Below the pieces are notes generated by a model. It did no database searches. It was not told the origin of the DNA and saw nothing but the letters and a program-made list of their open reading frames with translations. Below are positions 1-13,079 of a stretch of 64,000 nucleotides of DNA, piece after piece. Each line of letters starts with the position of its first letter. Within the stretch, counting starts at the first letter, position 1. A program made the translations under genes and the position numbers. This DNA is from Fratercula arctica (lineage: Eukaryota > Chordata > Aves > Charadriiformes > Alcidae): assembly GCA_947846985.1 (NCBI GenBank), contig CANTUZ010000027.1, positions 2,601,535-2,665,534 of the forward strand, written 5' to 3'.

Positions 1-1463
1 GCAATCAGAACCAACCCTTTTTGATATCACAAGGCAGTCAGAGCCGTCCGTTTTTGACATCACGGCGCAGTCTTTGCCCCCCATTAGTGACATCACAGGG
101 CAGTCAGAGCCCGCCCTTCGTGACATCACAAGGCAGCCAGAGCCTTTCTTTGTGACACTATTGGGAAGTCAGATCCTGCCCACTTCTGACATCACGGGGC
201 AGTCAGGAATCCCCTTGGTGACATCACAGGGCAGTCAGAGCCCGCCCTTGGTGACATCACAGGGCAGTCAGGTCCCGCCCTTGGTGACATCAAAGGGCAG
301 TCAGAAACCCCGTTGGTCACATCACGGGGCAGTCAGAGTACGCCCATCGTGACACCACGGGTCACTCAGAGCCCCCATTTGTGACATCACAGGGACAGTC
401 AGAGATCCCCCCTTTGTGACATGACGTGGCAGTCAGAGCCCCCCATTGTGAAACCACGGGGCAGTCAGAAACCCCTTGGTGACGCCACGGGGCAGTCAGA
501 GCGCCATTTTAACATCACGGGGCAGTCAGAACCCCCCTTGGTGACATCACAGGGCAGTCAGAACCCCACCTTCGTTACATCACAGGGCAGTCAGAGCCTG
601 CCCCTTGTGAAATCACGGGGCAGTCAGCAACCCTCTCGGTGACATCAAAGGGCAGTCAAAGCCAGCCTTTGTGACATCACGGGGCAGTCAGATCCCGCCC
701 TTTGTGACACCACGGGGCAGTTAGAACCCCCTTTTTGACACCACCGGGAAGTCAGAGGTTGCCTTTTGGGACATCACAGGGCAGTCAGAGCCCACCCTTG
801 CTGAAATCACAGGGCAGTCAGAGACGCCCTTGGTGACAGCATGGGTCAGTCAGAGCCAACCCTTTGTGACATCACAAGGCAGTCAGAGCCTGGCCTTGGT
901 GACATAACGTGGCAGTCAGAAACCTCTTTGTGACATCACAGGGCAGTCAGAGTACGCCCATTGTGACATCACGGGGCAGTCAGAGCCCGCTCTTTGTGAC
1001 ACCACGGGTCACTCAGAGCCCCATTTGTGACATCACAGGACAGTCAGAGCCCGCCCTTGGTGACATCACATGGCAGCCAGAGCCTTTCCTTGTGACACCA
1101 TTGGGAAGTCAGATCCCGCCCCCTTGTGACATCATGGGGCAGTCAGGAATCCCCTTGGTGACATCACAGGGCAATCAGAGCCCGCCCTTGGTGACACAAC
1201 GGGACAGTCAGAGCCCCGCTTTGTGACATCAAAGGGCAGTCAGACCCCGCCCTTGGTGACATCACAGGGCAGTCAGAAACCCCTTTGGTGACATCAGAAG
1301 GCAGTCAGAGCCCCCTCTTTGTGACACGACGGGGCAGTCAGAGAACCCCCTTGATCACATCACAGGGCAGTCAGAGCCCCCCTTTCTGACATCACAGGGC
1401 ATTCAGAAACCCCCTTTTTTACATCACAGGGCAGTCAGAGCCCACCCTTGGTGACATCATGGG
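1..1463 (+). repeat. HOR unit H1, 45-monomer type
   Basis: Short unit starting at m1. It lacks the m8-m20 block, m26 and m41-m42. The m40 tail (GACAGCATGGG) runs straight into the m43-like CAGAGCCAACCC. One extra G is present near base 392. The window happens to begin exactly at m1, so whether the unit is complete upstream cannot be tested. Confidence 0.9.
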
Positions 1464-3584
1464 GCAATCAGAACCAACCCTTTTTGATATCACAAGGCAG
1501 TCAGAGCCGTCCGTTTTTGACATCACGGCGCAGTCTTTGCCCCCCATTAGTGACATCACAGGGCAGTCAGAGCCCGCCCTTCGTGACATCACAAGGCAGC
1601 CAGAGCCTTTCTTTGTGACACTATTGGGAAGTCAGATCCTGCCCACTTCTGACATCACGGGGCAGTCAGAAATCCCCTTGGTGACATCACAGGGCAGTCA
1701 GAGCCCGCCCTTGGTGACATCACAGGGCAGTCAGGTCCCGCCCTTGGTGACATCAAAGGGCAGTCAGAAACCCCGTTGGTCACATCACGGGGCAGTCAGA
1801 GTACGCCCATCGTGACACCACGGGTCACTCAGAGCCCCCATTTGTGACATCACAGGGCAGTCAGAGATCCCCCCTTTGTGACATGACGTGGCAGTCAGAG
1901 CCCCCATTGTGAAACCACGGGGCAGTCAGAAACCCCTTGGTGACGCCACGGGGCAGTCAGAGCGCCATTTTAACATCACGGGGCAGTCAGAACCCCCCTT
2001 GGTGACATCACAGGGCAGTCAGAACCCCACCTTCGTTACATCACAGGGCAGTCAGAGCCTGCCCCTTGTGAAATCACGGGGCAGTCAGCAACCCTCTCGG
2101 TGACATCAAAGGGCAGTCAAAGCCAGCCTTTGTGACATCACGGGGCAGTCAGATCCCGCCCTTTGTGACACCACGGGGCAGTTAGAACCCCCTTTTGACA
2201 CCACGGGAAGTCAGAGGTTGCCTTTTGGGACATCACAGGGCAGTCAGAGCCCACCCTTGCTGACATCACAGGGCAGTCAGAGACGCCCTTGGTGACAGCA
2301 TGGCAGTCAGAGCCCCTTTGTGACATCACAGGCAGTCAGACCTGCCTTGACATACGGGCAGTCAGAAACCCTTTGTGACATCACAGGGCAGTCAGAGTAC
2401 GCCCTTGTGACATCACGGGGCAGTCAGAGCCCGCTCTTGTGACACCACGGGTCACTCAGAGCCCCCATTTGTGACATCACAGGACAGTCAGAACCAACCC
2501 TTTGTGACATCACAGGGCAGTCAGAGATCCCCCCTTTGTGACATGACGTGGCAGTCAGAGCCCCCCATTGTGAAACCACGGGGCAGTCAGAAACCCCTTG
2601 GTGACGCCACGGGGCAGTCAGAGCGCCATTTTAACATCACGGGGCAGTCAGAACCCCCCTTGGTGACATCACAGGGCAGTCAGAACCCCACCTTCGTTAC
2701 ATCACAGGGCAGTCAGAGCCTGCCCCTTGTGAAATCACGGGGCAGTCAGCAACCCTCTCGGTGACATCAAAGGGCAGTCAAAGCCAGCCTTTGTGACATC
2801 ACGGGGCAGTCAGATCCCGCCCTTTGTGACACCACGGGGCAGTTAGAACCCCCTTTTTGACACCACCGGGAAGTCAGAGGTTGCCTTTTGGGACATCACA
2901 GGGCAGTCAGAGCCCACCCTTGCTGAAATCACAGGGCAGTCAGAGACGCCCTTGGTGACAGCATGGGTCAGTCAGAGCCAACCCTTTGTGACATCACAAG
3001 GCAGTCAGAGCCTGGCCTTGGTGACATAACGTGGCAGTCAGAAACCTCTTTGTGACATCACAGGGCAGTCAGAGTACGCCCATTGTGACATCACGGGGCA
3101 GTCAGAGCCCGCTCTTTGTGACACCACGGGTCACTCAGAGCCCCATTTGTGACATCACAGGACAGTCAGAGCCCGCCCTTGGTGACATCACATGGCAGCC
3201 AGAGCCTTTCCTTGTGACACCATTGGGAAGTCAGATCCCGCCCCCTTGTGACATCATGGGGCAGTCAGGAATCCCCTTGGTGACATCACAGGGCAATCAG
3301 AGCCCGCCCTTGGTGACACAACGGGACAGTCAGAGCCCCGCTTTGTGACATCAAAGGGCAGTCAGACCCCGCCCTTGGTGACATCACAGGGCAGTCAGAA
3401 ACCCCTTTGGTGACATCAGAAGGCAGTCAGAGCCCCCTCTTTGTGACACGACGGGGCAGTCAGAGAACCCCCTTGATCACATCACAGGGCAGTCAGAGCC
3501 CCCCTTTCTGACATCACAGGGCATTCAGAAACCCCCTTTTTACATCACAGGGCAGTCAGAGCCCACCCTTGGTGACATCATGGG
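1464..3584 (+). repeat. HOR unit H2 with internal duplication of about 20 monomers
   Basis: This is a 45-monomer type unit enlarged by about 658 bp (2,121 against 1,463). Monomers m27 to m48 are read once from about 1,862 and again from about 2,521. The first pass has many single-base losses between 2,196 and 2,460, including a shortened m41-m44 stretch. The exchange point lies where m48 meets a monomer leading into m27. m48 and m25 are the same sequence, which would favour misaligned exchange. Confidence 0.85.
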
Positions 3585-5047
3585 GCAATCAGAACCAACC
3601 CTTTTTGATATCACAAGGCAGTCAGAGCCGTCCGTTTTTGACATCACGGCGCAGTCTTTGCCCCCCATTAGTGACATCACAGGGCAGTCAGAGCCCGCCC
3701 TTCATGACATCACAAGGCAGCCAGAGCCTTTCTTTGTGACACCATTGGGAAGTCAGATCCTGCCCACTTCTGACATCACGGGGCAGTCAGAAATCCCCTT
3801 GGTGACATCACAGGGCAGTCAGAGCCCGCCCTTGGTGACATCACAGGGCAGTCAGGTCCCGCCCTTGGTGACATCAAAGGGCAGTCAGAAACCCCGTTGG
3901 TCACATCACGGGGCAGTCAGAGTACGCCCATCGTGACACCACGGGTCACTCAGAGCCCCCATTTGTGACATCACAGGACAGTCAGAGATCCCCCCTTTGT
4001 GACATGACGTGGCAGTCAGAGCCCCCCATTGTGAAACCACGGGGCAGTCAGAAACCCCTTGGTGACGCCACGGGGCAGTCAGAGCGCCATTTTAACATCA
4101 CGGGGCAGTCAGAACCCCCCTTGGTGACATCACAGGGCAGTCAGAACCCCACCTTCGTTACATCACAGGGCAGTCAGAGCCTGCCCCTTGTGAAATCACG
4201 GGGCAGTCAGCAACCCTCTCGGTGACATCAAAGGGCAGTCAAAGCCAGCCTTTGTGACATCACGGGGCAGTCAGATCCCGCCCTTTGTGACACCACGGGG
4301 CAGTTAGAACCCCCTTTTTGACACCACCGGGAAGTCAGAGGTTGCCTTTTGGGACATCACAGGGCAGTCAGAGCCCACCCTTGCTGAAATCACAGGGCAG
4401 TCAGAGACGCCCTTGGTGACAGCATGGGTCAGTCAGAGCCAACCCTTTGTGACATCACAAGGCAGTCAGAGCCTGGCCTTGGTGACATAACGTGGCAGTC
4501 AGAAACCTCTTTGTGACATCACAGGGCAGTCAGAGTACGCCCATTGTGACATCACGGGGCAGTCAGAGCCCGCTCTTTGTGACACCACGGGTCACTCAGA
4601 GCCCCCATTTGTGACATCACAGGACAGTCAGAGCCCGCCCTTGGTGACATCACATGGCAGCCAGAGCCTTTCCTTGTGACACCATTGGGAAGTCAGATCC
4701 CGCCCCCTTGTGACATCATGGGGCAGTCAGGAATCCCCTTGGTGACATCACAGGGCAATCAGAGCCCGCCCTTGGTGACACAACGGGACAGTCAGAGCCC
4801 CGCTTTGTGACATCAAAGGGCAGTCAGACCCCGCCCTTGGTGACATCACAGGGCAGTCAGAAACCCCTTTGGTGACATCAGAAGGCAGTCAGAGCCCCCT
4901 CTTTGTGACACGACGGGGCAGTCAGAGAACCCCCTTGATCACATCACAGGGCAGTCAGAGCCCCCCTTTCTGACATCACAGGGCATTCAGAAACCCCCTT
5001 TTTTACATCACAGGGCAGTCAGAGCCCACCCTTGGTGACATCATGGG
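3585..5047 (+). repeat. HOR unit H3, 45-monomer type
   Basis: Clean short unit of 1,463 bp lacking m8-m20, m26 and m41-m42. It carries a private CTTCATGAC change in m4 (near 3,700) and the CACCATTGGG form of m5 shared with H4, H6 and H9. Confidence 0.93.
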
Positions 5048-6575
5048 GCAATCAGAACCAACCCTTTTTGATATCACAAGGCAGTCAGAGCCGTCCGTTT
5101 TTGACATCACGGCGCAGTCTTTGCCCCCCATTAGTGACATCACAGGGCAGTCAGAGCCCGCCCTTCGTGACATCACAAGGCAGCCAGAGCCTTTCTTTGT
5201 GACACCATTGGGAAGTCAGATCCTGCCCACTTCTGACATCACGGGGCAGTCAGAAATCCCCTTGGTGACATCACAGGGCAGTCAGAGCCCGCCCTTGGTG
5301 ACATCACAGGGCAGTCAGGTCCCGCCCTTGGTGACATCAAAGGGCAGTCAGAAACCCCGTTGGTCACATCACGGGGCAGTCAGAGTACGCCCATCGTGAC
5401 ACCACGGGTCACTCAGAGCCCCCATTTGTGACATCACAGGACAGTCAGAGATCCCCCCTTTGTGACATGACGTGGCAGTCAGAGCCCCCCATTGTGAAAC
5501 CACGGGGCAGTCAGAAACCCCTTGGTGACGCCACGGGGCAGTCAGAGCGCCATTTTAACATCACGGGGCAGTCAGAACCCCCCTTGGTGACATCACAGGG
5601 CAGTCAGAACCCCACCTTCGTTACATCACAGGGCAGTCAGAGCCTGCCCCTTGTGAAATCACGGGGCAGTCAGCAACCCTCTCGGTGACATCAAAGGGCA
5701 GTCAAAGCCAGCCTTTGTGACATCACGGGGCAGTCAGATCCCGCCCTTTGTGACACCACGGGGCAGTTAGAACCCCCTTTTTGACACCACCGGGAAGTCA
5801 GAGGTTGCCTTTTGGGACATCACAGGGCAGTCAGAGCCCACCCTTGCTGAAATCACAGGGCAGTCAGAGACGCCCTTGGTGACAGCATGGGTCAGTCAGA
5901 GCCCTCCTTTGTGACATCACAGGGCAGTCAGACCCTGCCCTCTCTGACACCACAGGGCATTCAGAGCCAACCCTTTGTGACATCACAAGGCAGTCAGAGC
6001 CTGGCCTTGGTGACATAACGTGGCAGTCAGAAACCTCTTTGTGACATCACAGGGCAGTCAGAGTACGCCCATTGTGACATCACGGGGCAGTCAGAGCCCG
6101 CTCTTTGTGACACCACGGGTCACTCAGAGCCCCCATTTGTGACATCACAGGACAGTCAGAGCCCGCCCTTGGTGACATCACAAGGCAGCCAGAGCCTTTC
6201 CTTGTGACACCATTGGGAAGTCAGATCCCGCCCCCTTGTGACATCATGGGGCAGTCAGGAATCCCCTTGGTGACATCACAGGGCAATCAGAGCCCGCCCT
6301 TGGTGACACAACGGGACAGTCAGAGCCCCGCTTTGTGACATCAAAGGGCAGTCAGACCCCGCCCTTGGTGACATCACAGGGCAGTCAGAAACCCCCTTGG
6401 TGACATCAGAAGGCAGTCAGAGCCCCCTCTTTGTGACACGACGGGGCAGTCAGAGAACCCCCTTGATCACATCACAGGGCAGTCAGAGCCCCCCTTTCTG
6501 ACATCACAGGGCATTCAGAAACCCCCTTTTTTACATCACAGGGCAGTCAGAGCCCACCCTTGGTGACATCATGGG
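5048..6575 (+). repeat. HOR unit H4, 47-monomer type
   Basis: Clean unit of 1,528 bp. It differs from H3 by the presence of m41-m42 (near 5,900-5,965), which accounts exactly for the 65 bp difference. It lacks m8-m20 and m26. Confidence 0.93.
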
Positions 6576-8102
6576 GCAATCAGAACCAACCCTTTTTGAT
6601 ATCACAAGGCAGTCAGAGCCGTCCGTTTTTGACATCACGGCGCAGTCTTTGCCCCCCATTAGTGACATCACAGGGCAGTCAGAGCCCGCCCTTCGTGACA
6701 TCACAAGGCAGCCAGAGCCTTTCTTTGTGACACTATTGGGAAGTCAGATCCTGCCCACTTCTGACATCACGGGGCAGTCAGGAATCCCCTTGGTGACATC
6801 ACAGGGCAGTCAGAGCCCGCCCTTGGTGACATCACAGGGCAGTCAGGTCCCGCCCTTGGTGACATCAAAGGGCAGTCAGAAACCCCGTTGGTCACATCAC
6901 GGGGCAGTCAGAGTACGCCCATCGTGACACCACGGGTCACTCAGAGCCCCCATTTGTGACATCACAGGGCAGTCAGAGATCCCCCCTTTGTGACATGACG
7001 TGGCAGTCAGAGCCCCCCATTGTGAAACCACGGGGCAGTCAGAAACCCCTTGGTGACGCCACGGGGCAGTCAGAGCGCCATTTTAACATCACGGGGCAGT
7101 CAGAACCCCCCTTGGTGACATCACAGGGCAGTCAGAACCCCACCTTCGTTACATCACAGGGCAGTCAGAGCCTGCCCCTTGTGAAATCACGGGGCAGTCA
7201 GCAACCCTCTCGGTGACATCAAAGGGCAGTCAAAGCCAGCCTTTGTGACATCACGGGGCAGTCAGATCCCGCCCTTTGTGACACCACGGGGCAGTTAGAA
7301 CCCCCTTTTTGACACCACCGGGAAGTCAGAGGTTGCCTTTTGGGACATCACAGGGCAGTCAGAGCCCACCCTTGCTGAAATCACAGGGCAGTCAGAGACG
7401 CCCTTGGTGACAGCATGGGTCAGTCAGAGCCCTCCTTTGTGACATCACAGGGCAGTCAGACCCTGCCCTCTCTGACACCACAGGGCATTCAGAGCCAACC
7501 CTTTGTGACATCACAAGGCAGTCAGAGCCTGGCCTTGGTGACATAACGTGGCAGTCAGAAACCTCTTTGTGACATCACAGGGCAGTCAGAGTACGCCCAT
7601 TGTGACATCACGGGGCAGTCAGAGCCCGCTCTTTGTGACACCACGGGTCACTCAGAGCCCCATTTGTGACATCACAGGACAGTCAGAGCCCGCCCTTGGT
7701 GACATCACATGGCAGCCAGAGCCTTTCCTTGTGACACCATTGGGAAGTCAGATCCCGCCCCCTTGTGACATCATGGGGCAGTCAGGAATCCCCTTGGTGA
7801 CATCACAGGGCAATCAGAGCCCGCCCTTGGTGACACAACGGGACAGTCAGAGCCCCGCTTTGTGACATCAAAGGGCAGTCAGACCCCGCCCTTGGTGACA
7901 TCACAGGGCAGTCAGAAACCCCTTTGGTGACATCAGAAGGCAGTCAGAGCCCCCTCTTTGTGACACGACGGGGCAGTCAGAGAACCCCCTTGATCACATC
8001 ACAGGGCAGTCAGAGCCCCCCTTTCTGACATCACAGGGCATTCAGAAACCCCCTTTTTTACATCACAGGGCAGTCAGAGCCCACCCTTGGTGACATCATG
8101 GG
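6576..8102 (+). repeat. HOR unit H5, 47-monomer type
   Basis: Clean unit of 1,527 bp with m41-m42 present and m8-m20 and m26 absent. It carries the CACATGG form of m49 and the CAGGAATCCC form of m7. Confidence 0.93.
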
Positions 8103-9600
8103 GCAATCAGAACCAACCCTTTTTGATATCACAAGGCAGTCAGAGCCGTCCGTTTTTGACATCACGGCGCAGTCTTTGCCCCCCATTAGTGACATCACAG
8201 GGCAGTCAGAGCCCGCCCTTCGTGACATCACAAGGCAGCCAGAGCCTTTCTTTGTGACACCATTGGGAAGTCAGATCCTGCCCACTTCTGACATCACGGG
8301 GCAGTCAGAAATCCCCTTGGTGACATCACAGGGCAGTCAGAGCCCGCCCTTGGTGACATCACAGGGCAGTCAGGGCCCGCCCTTGGTGACATCAAAGGGC
8401 AGTCAGAAACCCCGTTGGTCACATCACGGGGCAGTCAGAGTACGCCCATCGTGACACCACGGGTCACTCAGAGCCCCCATTTGTGACATCACAGGACAGT
8501 CAGAGACAAACTTTGTGAAATCACAGGGCAGTCAGAGATCCCCCCTTTGTGACATGACGTGGCAGTCAGAGCCCCCCATTGTGAAACCACGGGGCAGTCA
8601 GAAACCCCTTGGTGACGCCACGGGGCAGTCAGAGCGCCATTTTAACATCACGGGGCAGTCAGAACCCCCCTTGGTGACATCACAGGGCAGTCAGAACCCC
8701 ACCTTCGTTACATCACAGGGCAGTCAGAGCCTGCCCCTGTGAAATCACGGGGCAGTCAGCAACCCTCTCGGTGACATCAAAGGGCAGTCAAAGCCAGCCT
8801 TTGTGACATCAAGGGGCAGTCAGATCCCGCCCTTTGTGACACCACGGGGCAGTTAGAACCCCCTTTTTGACACCACCGGGAAGTCAGAGGTTGCCTTTTG
8901 GGACATCACAGGGCAGTCAGAGCCCACCCTTGCTGAAATCACAGGGCAGTCAGAGACGCCCTTGGTGACAGCATGGGTCAGTCAGAGCCAACCCTTTGTG
9001 ACATCACAAGGCAGTCAGAGCCTGGCCATTGGTGACATAACGTGGCAGTCAGAAACCTCTTTGTGACATCACAGGGCAGTCAGAGTACGCCCATTGTGAC
9101 ATCACGGGGCAGTCAGAGCCCGCTCTTTGTGACACCACGGGTCACTCAGAGCCACCATTTGTGACATCACAGGACAGTCAGAGCCCGCCCTTGGTGACAT
9201 CACAAGGCAGCCAGAGCCTTTCCTTGTGGACACCATTGGGGAAGTCAGATCCGCCCCCTTGTGACATCATGGGGCAGTCAGGAATCCCCTTGGTGACATC
9301 ACAGGGCAATCAGAGCCCGCCCTTGGTGACACAACGGGACAGTCAGAGCCCCGCTTTGTGACATCAAAGGGCAGTCAGACCCCGCCCTTGGTGACATCAC
9401 AGGGCAGTCAGAAAACCCCTTTGGTGACATCAGAAAGGCAGTCAGAGCCCCCTCTTTGTGACACGACGGGGCAGTCAGAGAACCCCCTTGATCACATCAC
9501 AGGGCAGTCAGAGCCCCCCTTTCTGACATCACAGGGCATTCAGAAACCCCCTTTTTTACATCACAGGGCAGTCAGAGCCCACCCTTGGTGACATCATGGG
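8103..9600 (+). repeat. HOR unit H6, 46-monomer type
   Basis: Unit of 1,498 bp. m26 (CAGAGACAAAC, near 8,500) is present and m41-m42 absent. The right part (about 9,020-9,600) holds several single-base insertions and losses in homopolymers, unlike H3-H5. Confidence 0.9.
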
Positions 9601-11096
9601 GCAATCAGAACCAACCCTTTTTGATATCACAAGGCAGTCAAGAGCCGTCCGTTTTGACATCACGGCGCAGTCTTTGCCCCCCATTAGTGACATCACAGGG
9701 CAGTCAGAGCCCGCCCTTCGTGACATCACAAGGCAGCCAGAGCCTTTCTTTGTGACACTATTGGGAAGTCAGATCCTGCCCACTTCTGACATCACGGGGC
9801 AGTCAGGAATCCCCTTGGTGACATCACAGGGCAGTCAGGTCCCGCCCTTGGTGACATCAAAGGGCAGTCAGAAACCCCGTTGGTCACATCACGGGGCAGT
9901 CAGAGTACGCCCATCGTGACACCACGGGTCACTCAGAGCCCCCATTTGTGAAATCACAGGGCAGTCAGAGATCCCCCCTTTGTGACATGACGTGGCAGTC
10001 AGAGCCCCCCATTGTGAAACCACGGGGCAGTCAGAAACCCCTTGGTGACGCCACGGGGCAGTCAGAGCGCCATTTTAACATCACGGGGCAGTCAGAACCC
10101 CCCTTGGTGACATCACAGGGCAGTCAGAACCCCACCTTCGTTACATCACAGGGCAGTCAGAGCCTGCCCCTTGTGAAATCACGGGGCAGTCAGCAACCCC
10201 CCTTGGTGACATCAAAGGGCAGTCAAAGCCAGCCTTTGTGACATCACGGGGCAGTCAGATCCCGCCCTTTTGTGACACCACGGGGCAGTTAGAACCCCCT
10301 TTTTGACACCACCGGGAAGTCAGAGGTTGCCTTTTGGGGACATCACAGGGCAGTCAGAGCCCACCCTTGCTGAAATCACAGGGCAGTCAGAGACGCCCTT
10401 GGTGACAGCATGGGTCAGTCAGAGCCCTCCTTTGTGACATCACAGGGCAGTCAGACCCTGCCCTCTCTGACACCACAGGGCATTCAGAGCCAACCCTTTG
10501 TGACATCACAAGGCAGTCAGAGCCTGGCCTTGGTGACATAACGTGGCAGTCAGAAACCTCTTTGTGACATCACAGGGCAGTCAGAGTACGCCCATTGTGA
10601 CATCACGGGGCAGTCAGAGCCCGCTCTTTGTGACACCACGGGTCACTCAGAGCCCCATTTGTGACATCACAGGACAGTCAGAGCCCGCCCTTGGTGACAT
10701 CACATGGCAGCCAGAGCCTTTCCTTGTGACACCATTGGGAAGTCAGATCCCGCCCCCTTGTGACATCATGGGGCAGTCAGGAATCCCCTTGGTGACATCA
10801 CAGGGCAATCAGAGCCCGCCCTTGGTGACACAACGGGACAGTCAGAGCCCCGCTTTGTGACATCAAAGGGCAGTCAGACCCCGCCCTTGGTGACATCACA
10901 GGGCAGTCAGAAACCCCTTTGGTGACATCAGAAGGCAGTCAGAGCCCCCTCTTTGTGACACGACGGGCAGTCAGAGAACCCCCTTGATCACATCACAGGG
11001 CAGTCAGAGCCCCCCTTTCTGACATCACAGGGCATTCAGAAACCCCCTTTTTTACATCACAGGGCAGTCAGAGCCCACCCTTGGTGACATCATGGG
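9601..11096 (+). repeat. HOR unit H7, 46-monomer type
   Basis: Unit of 1,496 bp that has lost one monomer (m21) near 9,830 but keeps m41-m42; m8-m20 and m26 are absent. m34 near 10,183-10,215 has a CAACCCCCCTTGG tail instead of the usual CAACCCTCTCGG. Confidence 0.9.
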
Positions 11097-13079
11097 GCAA
11101 TCAGAACCAACCCTTTTTGATATCACAAGGCAGTCAGAGCCGTCCGTTTTTGACATCACGGCGCAGTCTTTGCCCCCCATTAGTGACATCACAGGGCAGT
11201 CAGAGCCCGCCCTTCGTGACATCACAAGGCAGCCAGAGCCTTTCTTTGTGACACTATTGGGAAGTCAGATCCTGCCCACTTCTGACATCATGGGGCAGTC
11301 AGAAATCCCCTTGGTGACATCACAGGGCAGTCAGAGCCCGCCCTTTGTGACATCAAGGGGCAGTCAGGGTCCCCCCTTGGTGACATCATGGGGCAGTCAG
11401 AGCCACCCGTTTGTGAAATCGCGGCGCAGGCTGTGCCCCCCATTTCTGACATCACGGGGCAGTTGGAGACCCCCTTTGTGACACCAGGGGGCAGTCAGAG
11501 AAGCCCCTTGGTGACATCACAGGGCAGTCAGAACCAACCCTTTGTGACATCACGGGGCAGTCAGAGCCCCCCTTTTTGACATCACAGGGCAGTCACAGCC
11601 CGCCCTTCGTGACATCACAGGGCAGCCAGAGCCTTTCTTTGTGACACCATTGGGAAGTCAGATCCTGCCCCCTTGTGACATCAAGGGGCAGTCAAAGCCC
11701 GGCTTTGTGACATCAAGGGGCAATCAAAGCCCGGCTTTGTGACATCAAAGGGCAGTCAGAGCCCGCCCTTGGTGACATCACAGGGCAGTCAGGTCCCGCC
11801 CTTGGTGACATCAAAGGGCAGTCAGAAACCCCGTTGGTCACATCACGGGGCAGTCAGAGTACGCCCATCGTGACACCACGGGTCACTCAGAGCCCCCATT
11901 TGTGACATCACAGGACAGTCAGAGACAAACTTTGTGAAATCACAGGGCAGTCAGAGATCCCCCCTTTGTGACATGACGTGGCAGTCAGAGCCCCCCATTG
12001 TGAAACCACGGGGCAGTCAGAAACCCCTTGGTGACGCCACGGGGCAGTCAGAGCGCCATTTTAACATCACGGGGCAGTCAGAACCCCCCTTGGTGACATC
12101 ACAGGGCAGTCAGAACCCCACCTTCGTTACATCACAGGGCAGTCAGAGCCTGCCCCTTGTGAAATCACGGGGCAGTCAGCAACCCTCTCGGTGACATCAA
12201 AGGGCAGTCAAAGCCAGCCTTTGTGACATCACGGGGCAGTCAGATCCCGCCCTTTGTGACACCACGGGGCAGTTAGAACCCCCTTTTTGACACCACCGGG
12301 AAGTCAGAGGTTGCCTTTTGGGACATCACAGGGCAGTCAGAGCCCACCCTTGCTGAAATCACAGGGCAGTCAGAGACGCCCTTGGTGACAGCATGGGTCA
12401 GTCAGAGCCCTCCTTTGTGACATCACAGGGCAGTCAGACCCTGCCCTCTCTGACACCACAGGGCATTCAGAGCCAACCCTTTGTGACATCACAAGGCAGT
12501 CAGAGCCTGGCCTTGGTGACATAACGTGGCAGTCAGAAACCTCTTTGTGACATCACAGGGCAGTCAGAGAACCCCCTTGATCACATCACGGGGCAGTCAG
12601 AGCGCTCTTTGTGACACCACGGGTCACTCAGAGCCCCCATTTGTGACATCACAGGACAGGCAGAGCCCGCCCTTGGTGACATCACATGGCAGCCAGAGCC
12701 TTTCCTTGTGACACCATTGGGAAGTCAGATCCCGCCCCCTTGTGACATCATGGGGCAGTCAGGAATCCCCTTGGTGACATCACAGGGCAATCAGAGCCCG
12801 CCCTTGGTGACACAACGGGACAGTCAGAGCCCCGCTTTGTGACATCAAAGGGCAGTCAGACCCCGCCCTTGGTGACATCACAGGGCAGTCAGAAACCCCT
12901 TTGGTGACATCAGAAGGCAGTCAGAGCCCCCTCTTTGTGACACGACGGGGCAGTCAGAGAACCCCCTTGATCACATCACAGGGCAGTCAGAGCCCCCCTT
13001 TCTGACATCACAGGGCATTCAGAAACCCCCTTTTTTACATCACAGGGCAGTCAGAGCCCACCCTTGGTGACATCATGGG
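11097..13079 (+). repeat. HOR unit H8, full 61-monomer reference unit
   Basis: Longest regular unit type, 1,983 bp. I could split it by eye into 61 monomers (m1-m61), each 31-34 bp except m30 (30 bp). It contains the m8-m20 block, m26 and m41-m42. It is the only full-length unit in the first 17 kb and is surrounded by short units. m46 (about 12,559-12,592) has been replaced by m58-like sequence. The other units are described relative to this numbering. Confidence 0.93.
11327..11751 (+). repeat. 13-monomer block m8-m20 (reference copy)
   Basis: This 425 bp block is the main difference between long and short units. It includes the divergent pair m10-m11 (CGGCGCAGGCTGTGCC core) and two successive AAAGCCCGGCTTTG monomers (m19, m20). 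Its second half, m14-m18, resembles m1-m6 of the same unit in order and sequence: CAGAACCAACCC, then CCCGCCCTTCG, then CAGCCAGAGCCTTTC, then AAGTCAGATCCTGCC. This suggests it began as an internal duplication. The block is absent from H1-H7, H9-H11, H13, H20-H22 and H27. Confidence 0.88.

Noticed and set aside
540..580. CENP-B-box-like match in monomers with CCTTCGTTACATCAC
   Set aside because: TTCG and the central A fit the known nTTCGnnnnAnnCGGGn box, but the CGGG part does not align (three of the last four bases differ). There is no support for a centromeric box.
1459..1815. 118-codon open frame seen at the start of many short units, as a conserved gene family
   Set aside because: Its conservation is that of the satellite itself. 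It switches between two 11-residue readings at the 32 bp monomer m7 and has no signal peptide, domain or non-repeat sequence.
2138..2329. Reverse-strand open frames
   Set aside because: They arise from the same 33 bp periodicity read on the other strand and end at monomers of other lengths.
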